Assembly (NCBI GenBank): GCA_011390885.1 | Contig: JAABRO010000031.1 | Span: forward strand, 1-33,835 | Length of the DNA stretch: 33,835 nt | Direction: 5' to 3' | Source of the DNA: Gemmatimonas sp. | GTDB taxonomy: Bacteria; Gemmatimonadota; Gemmatimonadetes; Gemmatimonadales; Gemmatimonadaceae | Notes under the pieces: model-generated | Databases searched by the model: none | What the model was told of the DNA's origin: nothing | Seen by the model: the letters and a program-made list of their open reading frames with translations, nothing else | Made by a program: the position numbers and the translations under genes | Part shown: positions 1 to 6,954 of the stretch, one piece after another | How positions within the stretch are numbered: the stretch's first letter is position 1 | Layout: the number at the start of each line of letters is the position of its first letter

Positions 1-406
<406 letters not shown>

Positions 407-483
407 GGATCTCTCCGGCAGGGTTCGGAAACGGCATTCGGGCCGGGCGGTGCGCCGGAGGTGGCGCTCTCGCCCAGCCGTGA

Positions 484-489
484 AAGCTA
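484..489 (-). promoter_or_regulatory. Candidate -10 box (TAGCTT) for transketolase
   Basis: On the minus strand this reads TAGCTT, the same hexamer found six bases before two start codons in this window (1608 and 21717). Here it would start transcription near 477 and leave a leader of about 70 bases before the GTG at 406. I see no convincing -35 element. Inference from motif recurrence only. Confidence 0.35.
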
Positions 490-532
490 GCCGAATCGGA
501 CCGGATGCGTGGTCGGGCGGGCCGCGAGTACC

Positions 533-553
533 CGGGCGTCGGGAGGCCGCCCG
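533..553. terminator. Weak hairpin after higA
   Basis: CGGGCG and CGCCCG form a six-base-pair stem around a nine-base loop, just downstream of the higA stop on the minus strand. There is no T-run. It may end the higA transcript before the transketolase promoter. In DNA this GC-rich a chance hairpin is also possible. Confidence 0.25.
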
Positions 554-565
554 CTCAGGGAGCCG

Positions 566-940
566 TCAGCTGGCCCGCGGCAGCGGCTTGAGGAGCGCGA
601 TTTCGGCCGCCTCTTCGGAGCGCAGGGCGTGCCAGAGGTCCCAGTCCTGCTGCAGCCCCAGCCAGAAGTCGGCACTCATGCCGGTGACCTGTGCGAGGCG
701 GAGCGCGGTATCGGGGGTCACGCTGCGCCGCGCGTTGATCACCTCGTTGAGCCGCGGGAACGATACGCCGAGCTGGGCGGCGAAGGCGGACTGCGAGATG
801 CCAAGCGGCCGCAGGAACTCCTCGCGCAACATCTCGCCGGGGTGCGTCGGCGGGCGATGCGACGGCAGGCGACGCTGCACGAGCGGCGACGCCTTGCGCG
901 CCCGTTCAGTGATAGTCCGTGACTTCGACGTCGTCGGCAT
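566..940 (-). CDS. higA: HigA-family antitoxin (XRE helix-turn-helix)
   Basis: A 124-residue DNA-binding antitoxin of the HigA/VapI type. The hallmark sequence HPGEMLREEFLRPLGIS opens the HTH domain at about residue 36, followed by QSAFAAQLGVSFPRLNEVIN and TALRLAQVTGMSADFWLGLQ, which is the standard HigA helix set. The N-terminal extension of about 35 residues is basic. The ATG at 940 is preceded by GAGG at six bases and overlaps the end of the toxin frame by 35 bases, the usual toxin-then-antitoxin order of higBA. HigA normally binds HigB and represses its own operon. Here the partner toxin is truncated, so this antitoxin is probably orphaned and may persist as a free regulator or decaying remnant. 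Family assignment is strong. Confidence 0.9.
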   Translation of the reverse strand: MPTTSKSRTITERARKASPLVQRRLPSHRPPTHPGEMLREEFLRPLGISQSAFAAQLGVSFPRLNEVINARRSVTPDTALRLAQVTGMSADFWLGLQQDWDLWHALRSEEAAEIALLKPLPRAS

Positions 941-1115
941 AACCGTCCTCCCACCGGAAACAGATCCGGTACTGGTCGTTGATCCGAATGCTGTGCTGGC
1001 CGCGCCGCTCACCGCGCAGCGCCTCGAGCCGGTTTCCCGGAGGAATCGCCAGTTCGCGGAGGTCCTCATCCCGCCAGGTACAACTCCTTCGTGAGCCGCA
1101 GGTGGTGGTCCGCAT
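906..1115 (-). pseudogene. higB: 5'-truncated higB-like toxin remnant
   Basis: The open frame ends with a clear HigB/RelE-family C-terminal half: DLRELAIPPGNRLEALRGE, then GQHSIRINDQYRICFRWEDG and DDVEVTDYH. Intact HigB proteins of this type are about 92 residues; here only about 54 family residues remain, starting near base 1070. Upstream of that the frame runs antiphase through the C-terminal codons of the DinB gene (stop at 1066-1068) and shows no toxin similarity. The first in-frame ATG lies inside DinB. The N-terminal helices that pack on the RelE-type beta sheet are therefore missing, and a functional mRNA interferase is unlikely. I infer a deletion or recombination that joined the DinB gene to the middle of higB. 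Expression of a 69-residue product cannot be excluded. Confidence 0.75.
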
Positions 1116-1608
1116 GCCCCGCGATCATCCACGCCAGCCCGCGGGCGGACACGTCGCGGCCGCTGGCCACGGTGCGGCGGGCGAGGGCGTTCTGGTCGAG
1201 GTGCGACAGCAGCGCCAGCGTGGACGCGCGCACGGCGCCGAACTCTGTGATCACGTCGGCCAGCGTGCGGTCGGCGGCGCCGCAGAGGGGCACCCAGTCG
1301 TCCTGCTCGTAGCCGGGCAGGGGGGTGCGGTCGCCGCGCGCGGCGCGCAGCAGGCGGTAGGAGAAGACGCGCTCGGTGTCGATGGTGTGCACGAGCGACT
1401 CGAGCAGCGTCCACTTGCCGGGGGCGTAGGTGCCGTGCGCCTGCTCGGCGGTCACGCCGTCGAGCAGGGCAGCCAGGTCACCGGGCTGACGGGCCAGCAG
1501 GTCGGCCAGGTCGGTGAGGCCGTGCCGCGCGAGGGCGTCGGCGGCGGCGTTGACGTACGTCTCGGCGTACGGCGGAAACTCGTCGGAGGCGGGGCGGGGA
1601 ATCGGCAT
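1066..1608 (-). CDS. DinB-fold (DinB/YfiT-like) putative metalloenzyme
   Basis: A 180-residue four-helix-bundle protein of the DinB superfamily (DinB_2 type), a cytoplasmic family that includes mycothiol- and bacillithiol-dependent transferases but is mostly uncharacterised. Visible signs: the segment YAPGKWTLLESLVHTIDTERVF with His74, and MIAGHADHHLRLTKEL near the C-terminus with His165 and His169. This gives the H...HxxxH triad that binds a divalent metal in the family. The length is typical and the C-terminus looks complete, even though its last codons overlap the higB remnant frame. It has no Shine-Dalgarno; instead TAGCTT sits six bases before the ATG, suggesting a leaderless transcript. 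The substrate is unknown. Confidence 0.85.
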   Translation of the reverse strand: MPIPRPASDEFPPYAETYVNAAADALARHGLTDLADLLARQPGDLAALLDGVTAEQAHGTYAPGKWTLLESLVHTIDTERVFSYRLLRAARGDRTPLPGYEQDDWVPLCGAADRTLADVITEFGAVRASTLALLSHLDQNALARRTVASGRDVSARGLAWMIAGHADHHLRLTKELYLAG

Positions 1609-1614
1609 GCGACA

Positions 1615-1620
1615 AAGCTA
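1615..1620 (-). promoter_or_regulatory. TAGCTT -10-like box, six bases before DinB ATG
   Basis: The minus strand reads TAGCTT-TGTCGC-ATG. With a normal -10 geometry, transcription would start at the A of the ATG, giving a leaderless mRNA. No purine-rich ribosome site is present. The same spacing occurs at four other genes in the window. Confidence 0.5.
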
Positions 1621-1649
1621 CATCCGACCCCCGCCCGGCCGCCGGTCGA

Positions 1650-2330
1650 TCAGAACGCAATGCCGAAGAGCAGCGAGAAGTTCTGGTTGGTGATCCCGCT
1701 CTCTTCCTTGGAGATGCTGCGGAAGCCGTGCGTGTAGCGCAGGCCGGCCGTGACCTCGCGCGAGCCGAGCATGAAGGCGAGTCCGCCACCCACCGCGGCG
1801 CCCAGGTCGACCTTGTTGATCTCCGCGTCGCCTTCCGCGTCGCAGTCGCTCGTTTCGCTGAATCCATCGAACTTCGAGCTGGTCGTGCAACTGGTCTGGT
1901 ACGAGAGCACGGGGCCCGCCAGCAGGAACGGCCGCACCTTGGCTTCAGCCTGGCCAAGGTCGGCGCGCAGCAGCACCGGCACCTCGAGATAGGAGAGGTC
2001 GAGCGACACCTCACCGGTGACGGCGGGTTCGCCGGGCACGGAGACCGATCCCTCGTAGCTCAGTCCCTTCTGCGTGAAGTGCAGCTCGGGCTGCAGCGAC
2101 AGCGAACCGCTCAGCGGCTTGTTGAGCCACAGGCCGGCCTGCAGGCCGAGGCGACGCTTCTTGTCGAGGGTGCTCCCGGGCACGTCGTTGAACGGGCTGC
2201 CCTCGTCCTCGGAGATCGTGGCGCTCGACGCGCCCACGTAGGCGCCGAAGCGCACGGGCTGGGCGTCGGCGCGCGGGGCGGCGAACGCGGCGGCAACGAG
2301 GGCGGTGGCGAGCAGGGTGCGGGTGTGCAT
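1650..2330 (-). CDS. Outer-membrane beta-barrel protein (PorT-like family)
   Basis: A 226-residue exported protein. Residues 1-23 form a Sec signal peptide (LLATALVAAAFAAP core, cut after ADA). The mature part alternates polar and hydrophobic residues and is rich in Gly and aromatics: VRFGAYVGASSATIS, LGLQAGLWLNKPL, LSLQPELHFTQKGLSYEG, LSYLEVPVLLRADLG and a final NFSLLFGIAF. This is the pattern of the outer membrane protein beta-barrel family (PF13568, PorT-like), with a C-terminal Phe as expected for Bam recognition. Two Cys (in SCTTSS and SDCDAEG) flank an acidic loop and may form an exposed disulfide. It lies 13 bases after an unknown exported protein and is probably cotranscribed. The function of the pore or barrel is unknown. 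Confidence 0.85.
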   Translation of the reverse strand: MHTRTLLATALVAAAFAAPRADAQPVRFGAYVGASSATISEDEGSPFNDVPGSTLDKKRRLGLQAGLWLNKPLSGSLSLQPELHFTQKGLSYEGSVSVPGEPAVTGEVSLDLSYLEVPVLLRADLGQAEAKVRPFLLAGPVLSYQTSCTTSSKFDGFSETSDCDAEGDAEINKVDLGAAVGGGLAFMLGSREVTAGLRYTHGFRSISKEESGITNQNFSLLFGIAF

Positions 2331-2343
2331 GGATAGGGTCCGG

Positions 2344-3090
2344 TCAGGGGAGGTCGTCGGCCGCCACGAGCGGGCCGGCGACGAGGAGGGCAACGGCTGC
2401 GCGCGCGAGCGTTGCCTGCATGTCCGCAGGGAGGTGCGGGTTGATCCATACGCGCCGCCGATCGCGTACGAACACCTCGGCGTCCACCGACCCATCGGGG
2501 GCGCGGAAGCGGATGCTGTGCGGGTGCGTCCACACGAAGGCCACGAGCTGCTTCGCACCGTTGGCCACGAGGGACCACTCGTCGGTGCCGGTGGCAAAGG
2601 CGCCGATGGGGAGGCCGTCGTCTGCGGCCTCCGCGGCGCTGGCCGGTGGCACTCCGGCCGCAATGGACAGCTCCCAGGCGGCATCGCCCTTCACCGAGCA
2701 GTCCATGCGGAAAAGGTGCTGCTCGCCGAGCGGCTTGCGCAAATCCATGCCGGGGTCCACGAGCCGATCGAGGTGGCAGGTGGTGCGGCCGGTGACGGCG
2801 ACGGGGGCCTGCGGCAGGTCGAACTCGGTGCGCCAGGTCTCGTGGCGCGCGCCGAGCATGATGTTGCCGCGGCGACGCACCTCGCGGTCGTGCTCACGGA
2901 TGCGCGTGGCCTTGTACGGCCCGAAGGCGAGCGCGCCGCCGCGGAAGGTCCAGCCGCCGGGCTCGTCCACGAGGAAGCCGCTGTCGGGCTGGGCGGCAAC
3001 GGAGTGGAACGAGGGCGCGTGGCTGACGGATGTGGTCAGGAACGGCAAGGCAACGGCGACGAACAGCTGGGCGAACATGGGGACACTCAC
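2344..3090 (-). CDS. Exported protein of unknown function
   Basis: A 248-residue protein with a hydrophobic N-terminal segment (MFAQLFVAVALPFLTTSVSHA) that looks like a signal peptide. I do not recognise the family. The mature part has a Trp/Gly-rich opening (GGWTFRGGALAFGPYKATRI), a central region with Cys in TTCHLDRL and RMDCSVKG that could pair, and a C-terminal hydrophobic stretch (ARAAVALLVAGPLVAADD) that could be a second membrane helix. The start is GTG 3090; ATG 3078 is an equally good alternative and gives a tidier signal peptide. It lies between the tRNA-editing gene and the beta-barrel gene, all on the minus strand, and a perfect palindrome (3140-3151) sits 50 bases upstream. Confidence 0.6.
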   Translation of the reverse strand: MSVPMFAQLFVAVALPFLTTSVSHAPSFHSVAAQPDSGFLVDEPGGWTFRGGALAFGPYKATRIREHDREVRRRGNIMLGARHETWRTEFDLPQAPVAVTGRTTCHLDRLVDPGMDLRKPLGEQHLFRMDCSVKGDAAWELSIAAGVPPASAAEAADDGLPIGAFATGTDEWSLVANGAKQLVAFVWTHPHSIRFRAPDGSVDAEVFVRDRRRVWINPHLPADMQATLARAAVALLVAGPLVAADDLP

Positions 3091-3139
3091 GTATCGAGGT
3101 GGTGCCTACATGTACGCCGATCGCGTCCGGATTTCGTCA

Positions 3140-3151
3140 GGTCACGTGACC
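3140..3151. promoter_or_regulatory. Perfect 12-bp palindrome, candidate operator
   Basis: GGTCACGTGACC is fully self-complementary. It lies in the 81-base gap upstream of the exported protein at 3090 and just past the alaX-type gene's terminator hairpin, where a promoter for the downstream pair would be expected. The CACGTG core is typical of dimeric regulator sites, but no regulator can be named. Confidence 0.35.
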
Positions 3152-3160
3152 CAGCGGGAC

Positions 3161-3178
3161 CGACTGACGGCTCAGTCG
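3161..3178 (-). terminator. Hairpin with the alaX stop codon in its stem
   Basis: As RNA from the minus strand it reads CGACTGA-GCCG-TCAGTCG, a perfect seven-base-pair stem with a tetraloop. The TGA in the 5' arm is the stop codon of the editing protein gene. There is no U-run after the stem. Confidence 0.5.
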
Positions 3179-4359
3179 CCGATCAGCGTGGCGAGCAGCC
3201 GGTCGCGGCAGGCCAGCACCGCGTCGGCGGTGGGCGCACTTCCTTGCGCGAGACGGGGCGTGCCGCCGCCGCGTCCGCCCACGGCCTGCAGCGCGGTGCG
3301 CAGCGTGGTGCCACAGTCGAGGCCGGCATCCTCGCTTGCGGCGAGCAGCACCGCGGGAGGCTCGGTGCTGGTGGCGAGGTACACGGCGCCACCGCAGGCG
3401 ACCACCTGCTGCGCGAGTCCCTGCAACGTCTTCACCGGCACGTCGGTGCGCGCGGCCACGATCACGCGCCGTCCGCGCGCATCGGGCTGTGTGGACGCGT
3501 GCAGCGCGCGCGCCTCGTGCGCCACGAGCTGCTCGGTGAGCTGCGCATTGACCTTCTCGAGCGCACGACGGTCGTCTGCGAGCGCCTGCACGAGCGACGG
3601 CACGTCCTCCGCGCCCGCCGAGAGGTGGCCGGCGGTCTCGAGCAGCAGCTCCATGTCGTGCCGCGCGCGTGCGACGGCGCGCAGGCCGCAGCGGAACTCC
3701 ACGCGCATGGTGCCGCGCGTGCGCTCGGTGCGCCGCAGCAGGATCGCGCCGATCTCGCCGGTGCGCGCCACGTGCGTGCCGCCGCAGGCGTTGATGTCGA
3801 GCCCCTCGATGGTCACGATGCGCAGCAGCCCGTCGCGCTCGCTCGGCTTGCGCAGCCCGCGCACCGTGGCGGCGTCCTCGAAGCCGATGGTGACCGGCCG
3901 GTTCTCGAGCACGTGCACGTTGGCAATGCGCTCGGCTTCGCGCAGCGACTCGGTGCTGATGTGGTCGGCCTCGACGTCGAGCGAGCAGCCGTCGGTGCCG
4001 AGGTGCACGCTCACCGTGGGCCAGCCGAACACGTCCTCGAGCACGGCGGAGAGCAGGTGCTGGCCGCTGTGCTGCTGCATGTGGTCGCGCCGGCGCGCCT
4101 CGTGCACGAGACCGCTCACTGCATCACCCACGGCGAGTGGCAGCGGCGCGGCGAGGTGGTGCACCACGTCGTCGCCCGATTCGGTCACGTTCACCACGGG
4201 AATGTCGGCGAGCGTGCCCGTGTCGTGCGGCTGCCCGCCCGACGTGGGGTAGAACGCCGAGCGATCGAGCACCACCTGCAGGCGCGTGTCATCGAGCGCG
4301 CGCACGTGCGCGTCGAAGCGGAGGAGCGTGGCGTCGGTGTAGTAGAGACGATCGGTCAT
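3172..4359 (-). CDS. AlaX-like alanyl-tRNA editing protein with DHHA1 tail
   Basis: A 395-residue stand-alone relative of the alanyl-tRNA synthetase editing half, which hydrolyses mischarged Ser- or Gly-tRNA(Ala). The N-terminal part has the AlaRS second-additional-domain features: YPTSGGQPHDTGTL, then the zinc motif HMQQHSGQHLL (His97, His101) completed by ACGGTHV (Cys192, His196). A helical spacer about residues 230-300 is followed by a DHHA1-like C-terminal domain ending in GGRGGGTPRLAQG, the glycine-rich element of AlaRS C-Ala. The length fits long AlaX (type II). The ATG at 4359 follows from homology (RLYYTDATLLRFDAHV opens the fold). It is divergent from the S41-like gene. The AlaX assignment is firm; substrate preference is not visible. 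Confidence 0.88.
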   Translation of the reverse strand: MTDRLYYTDATLLRFDAHVRALDDTRLQVVLDRSAFYPTSGGQPHDTGTLADIPVVNVTESGDDVVHHLAAPLPLAVGDAVSGLVHEARRRDHMQQHSGQHLLSAVLEDVFGWPTVSVHLGTDGCSLDVEADHISTESLREAERIANVHVLENRPVTIGFEDAATVRGLRKPSERDGLLRIVTIEGLDINACGGTHVARTGEIGAILLRRTERTRGTMRVEFRCGLRAVARARHDMELLLETAGHLSAGAEDVPSLVQALADDRRALEKVNAQLTEQLVAHEARALHASTQPDARGRRVIVAARTDVPVKTLQGLAQQVVACGGAVYLATSTEPPAVLLAASEDAGLDCGTTLRTALQAVGGRGGGTPRLAQGSAPTADAVLACRDRLLATLIGD

Positions 4360-4471
4360 GCGGCGCGTGGTGCGGGGACGGGTGGAACGGCTTGACGCCC
4401 GCGAGCCGGCTGGGGAGGTTGCGGGGCGCGCGATGGCGCGCGTGCCGATGATCCGCCCTCCATTCCGACTC

Positions 4472-6898
4472 ATGTCGCGTCGTCCGAACACTGTCTCCGC
4501 ACCCCTCGTGAGCGCCATGGTGGGCGGCCTGCTCACCGGGGCGCTCGCCGGCTGCGCGCCGCTGGGGTTCGGCACGCAGGCGCCGGTGGCGGCCGCGCCG
4601 GTGGACACGACGCCGGCGCGCCCCGCGTGGGAGGCGCCCGCGGCGGCGGCGGTGCCGCGCAGCAGCGACGAGGGGATCGCGCGCCTGGTGCGACTGGCCG
4701 AGGTGTGGCACGCGGTGCGCTGGTTCCACCCGGGCGTGGTGGAAGCGCCGGCGGCGTGGGACACGGCGTACCTGCGGCATGTGGATCGCGCGCGCGCGGC
4801 CACGAGCGACGCGGCGTTCGCGCAGGCGGTGGCCGCAATGCTCGGCGAGTTGGGCGACGCGGAGACCGGCGTGGTGGGGGACACGGTGGTTCGCGGTGTG
4901 CACGGTGCGTTGCGCGTCGCGATCACGGTCACGGCCGACAGCCTCGTGCTCGCGCGTCCGGTGACGTTTGCGGATGACGCCGTGCCCGCCGCGCGCGCGC
5001 TGCCGGTGCAGGTGCCCGGTGACGCCGCGGTGCTCGACCTGCGCGCCGACTCCGGGCGCGTGGCCGACGGCATGTGGCGGTCGCGTGCGGTGCCGGGTGG
5101 TGACGTGGTGGTGCGTGGTGGTGCGCTGCGGATGCCTGCACGCCGCAGCGTGCGCCGTTCGGGGCCCGAGGCGGATGGCGGCGGTGCCGAATGGACCCTG
5201 ATGACGACACCGCCACCGTTTACTGACGTACCTTCTACCGCCACCCCGAGTACCGCGACAGGAGACACCAGCCGACTGGTAGTGGTAGTCGACGACGCCA
5301 CCATCATCCCCGCCCCGCTCTTCGCCCGGCACGCCGCCGGCCGCGCTGTATTCGTCTCCACCGGCACCGGCCTGCTGCGCAGCGACGCGGCCGCCACGCA
5401 CCTGCCCATCGGCGGCGGCTTCCACGCGCGCATTCGCCTGCAGGAGCTGCTGCTCGCGGGCGGCCAGCCCGTGCCAGCGCGCGCCGACACCGTGCTCCCG
5501 CTCGAGGAGCGTGTGGGGCTCGCGCCCGACACCACGGAGCGCGCGCTGGCCGTGGCACTCGAGATCGCGCGCGGTGCGATGCGCGTGGCGCCGACATCGG
5601 TGACCGCGTCGTCGCGACTGCTCGCCTCCGCGCCGGCCGCGATCACGCGCGGCGTCGAGCCGCCGTACCCGTCGCACCCCGAGCGCCTGCTCGCCGTGAC
5701 GCAGCTGTGGGGCACGGTGCGCGCGTTCAATCCGTACCTACCCATGTCCGACGAGACGTGGGACGACGCCTTCACACGCGCGCTCGGCGATGCGGAAGCC
5801 GCCGCGAACGCGCGCGCGTACGCGGCCGTGCTGTTCCGCTTCGCCGCCACGCTCGATGCATCGCAGGCCACCATCACGGTGCCCGACCATCCGGAGTTCG
5901 GGCGGCGCACGGGGCAGGTGCCGTTCCGCCTGCGTCTCGTGGACGGCAGCCCGATCGTGGTGCACATCGACGACTCGGCGTCGGCGCGCAGCGGTGTGCG
6001 TGTGGGCGACGAGATCACGGCCATCGGCGGCGAGCCGATCGACAAGCGCTTCGGCCGGCTGCGTGAACTCGTGTCGGCATCGAACGCGTGGTCGCGCGAA
6101 CGGCAGCTGCTGCGATGGCTGGAGTCGGGGCCGGCGCTGGTGAAGGCCACATACGCGGTGCGCACCGAGACGCAGCGGCCGCGGGATGTGGAGTTTTCGT
6201 ATGCGGAACGCGCGGATTCTGCGGCCGCGGTGCGCAGCGCGCGACGCGTGGAGTCGCTGAGCGGCGGCGTGGTGCAGGTCACGCTCGGTGCGGCGAACAC
6301 GCCGCTCCCCGCGGATCTCGCGAGCGCCGCCGCGGTGGTCGTGGACGCGCGCGGCGTGTCGAGCGACGAATCGCTCGCCTGGCTGGCCGGTTCGGTGCTC
6401 GATGCGGACGAGGTGCCGTTCGCACGCGACGAGCGTTCGGTGCTGAGCGCGCCGCCGACGGCCCCGCTGCGCACGCCCGAGCTCGATGCGGCGCGCGCCA
6501 CCACGCGCACGGTGCGCACCACGCCGCGTGCGCCGCGCGATGCGTTCACGGGCCCCATGGCCATCCTGGTGGACGCGGGCACCATGGGCGAGGGCGAACT
6601 CATTGCGCTGCGCCTGCTGGCCGGCGGCCGGTCACGTGTGCTCGTGGGCATGCCCACGGCGGGCGCGGTGGGTGCGGTGCGCACGCTCGCCCTGCCGGGT
6701 GGCGTGCGCGTGACGATTCCGGTGGCCGAGGTGCGGCACCCCGATGGCGCGTTCATTCAGCGGCTGGGGCTCACGCCGGCGGTGTCGGCGCGCCCCACCG
6801 TGACCGGCGTGCGCAACGGCCGCGACGAAGTGCTCGAGGCGGCGCAGCGCTGGATCACCCAGCAGCTCGCGCCGCCGGCGCCGCTGCGGCGGCGGTGA
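4472..6898 (+). CDS. Lipoprotein related to S41 (C-terminal processing) peptidases, catalytic Ser missing
   Basis: An 808-residue predicted lipoprotein. The ATG at 4472 gives an ideal lipoprotein signal, with two Arg, a hydrophobic core and lipobox LAGC (Cys28); in-frame starts at 4358 and 4448 give over-long signals. The S41-family helical module occurs twice: around residues 70-135 (LAEVWHAVRWFHP, AAWDTAYLRHVDRA, ELGDAETGV) and 403-470 (VTQLWGTVRAFNPYL, ETWDDAFTRALGDA). A PDZ-like segment (SGVRVGDEITAIGGEPI) lies around residues 494-535. The C-terminal catalytic fold shows PMAILVDAGTMGEGELIAL and VGMPTAGAVGAV. In active members the first reads T-x-S-A-x-E; here it is TMGEGE, with Gly706 where the nucleophile should be. 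I infer a non-catalytic binding or scaffold role in the periplasm. HrpB follows 56 bases later and is probably unrelated in function. Confidence 0.75.
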   Translation: MSRRPNTVSAPLVSAMVGGLLTGALAGCAPLGFGTQAPVAAAPVDTTPARPAWEAPAAAAVPRSSDEGIARLVRLAEVWHAVRWFHPGVVEAPAAWDTAYLRHVDRARAATSDAAFAQAVAAMLGELGDAETGVVGDTVVRGVHGALRVAITVTADSLVLARPVTFADDAVPAARALPVQVPGDAAVLDLRADSGRVADGMWRSRAVPGGDVVVRGGALRMPARRSVRRSGPEADGGGAEWTLMTTPPPFTDVPSTATPSTATGDTSRLVVVVDDATIIPAPLFARHAAGRAVFVSTGTGLLRSDAAATHLPIGGGFHARIRLQELLLAGGQPVPARADTVLPLEERVGLAPDTTERALAVALEIARGAMRVAPTSVTASSRLLASAPAAITRGVEPPYPSHPERLLAVTQLWGTVRAFNPYLPMSDETWDDAFTRALGDAEAAANARAYAAVLFRFAATLDASQATITVPDHPEFGRRTGQVPFRLRLVDGSPIVVHIDDSASARSGVRVGDEITAIGGEPIDKRFGRLRELVSASNAWSRERQLLRWLESGPALVKATYAVRTETQRPRDVEFSYAERADSAAAVRSARRVESLSGGVVQVTLGAANTPLPADLASAAAVVVDARGVSSDESLAWLAGSVLDADEVPFARDERSVLSAPPTAPLRTPELDAARATTRTVRTTPRAPRDAFTGPMAILVDAGTMGEGELIALRLLAGGRSRVLVGMPTAGAVGAVRTLALPGGVRVTIPVAEVRHPDGAFIQRLGLTPAVSARPTVTGVRNGRDEVLEAAQRWITQQLAPPAPLRRR

Positions 6899-6920
6899 GC
6901 GGGTGCTGATCCTGATGCGC

Positions 6921-6938
6921 GTGCGGTCGTGACCGCGC
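6921..6938 (+). terminator. Hairpin between S41-like gene and hrpB
   Basis: GTGCGGT and ACCGCGC pair over seven positions (one G-U) around a CGTG loop, 22 bases after the S41-like stop. No T-run follows. It may end the S41-like transcript, but GC content makes such stems common. Confidence 0.3.
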
Positions 6939-6954
6939 ACGATCCGTTCGAGCA

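Noticed and set aside
2305-4395. A 696-codon plus-strand frame over the barrel, exported and AlaX-like genes
   Set aside because: His/Arg/Gly-rich shadow with no domain; the minus-strand genes have signal peptides and zinc motifs.
3172-6756. A 1194-codon open frame on the minus strand running opposite the S41-like gene
   Set aside because: Only its last 395 codons (the AlaX-like protein) show protein motifs. The rest is low-complexity Arg/Ser/Thr/Ala antisense to a well-supported gene and results from GC-rich codon use.
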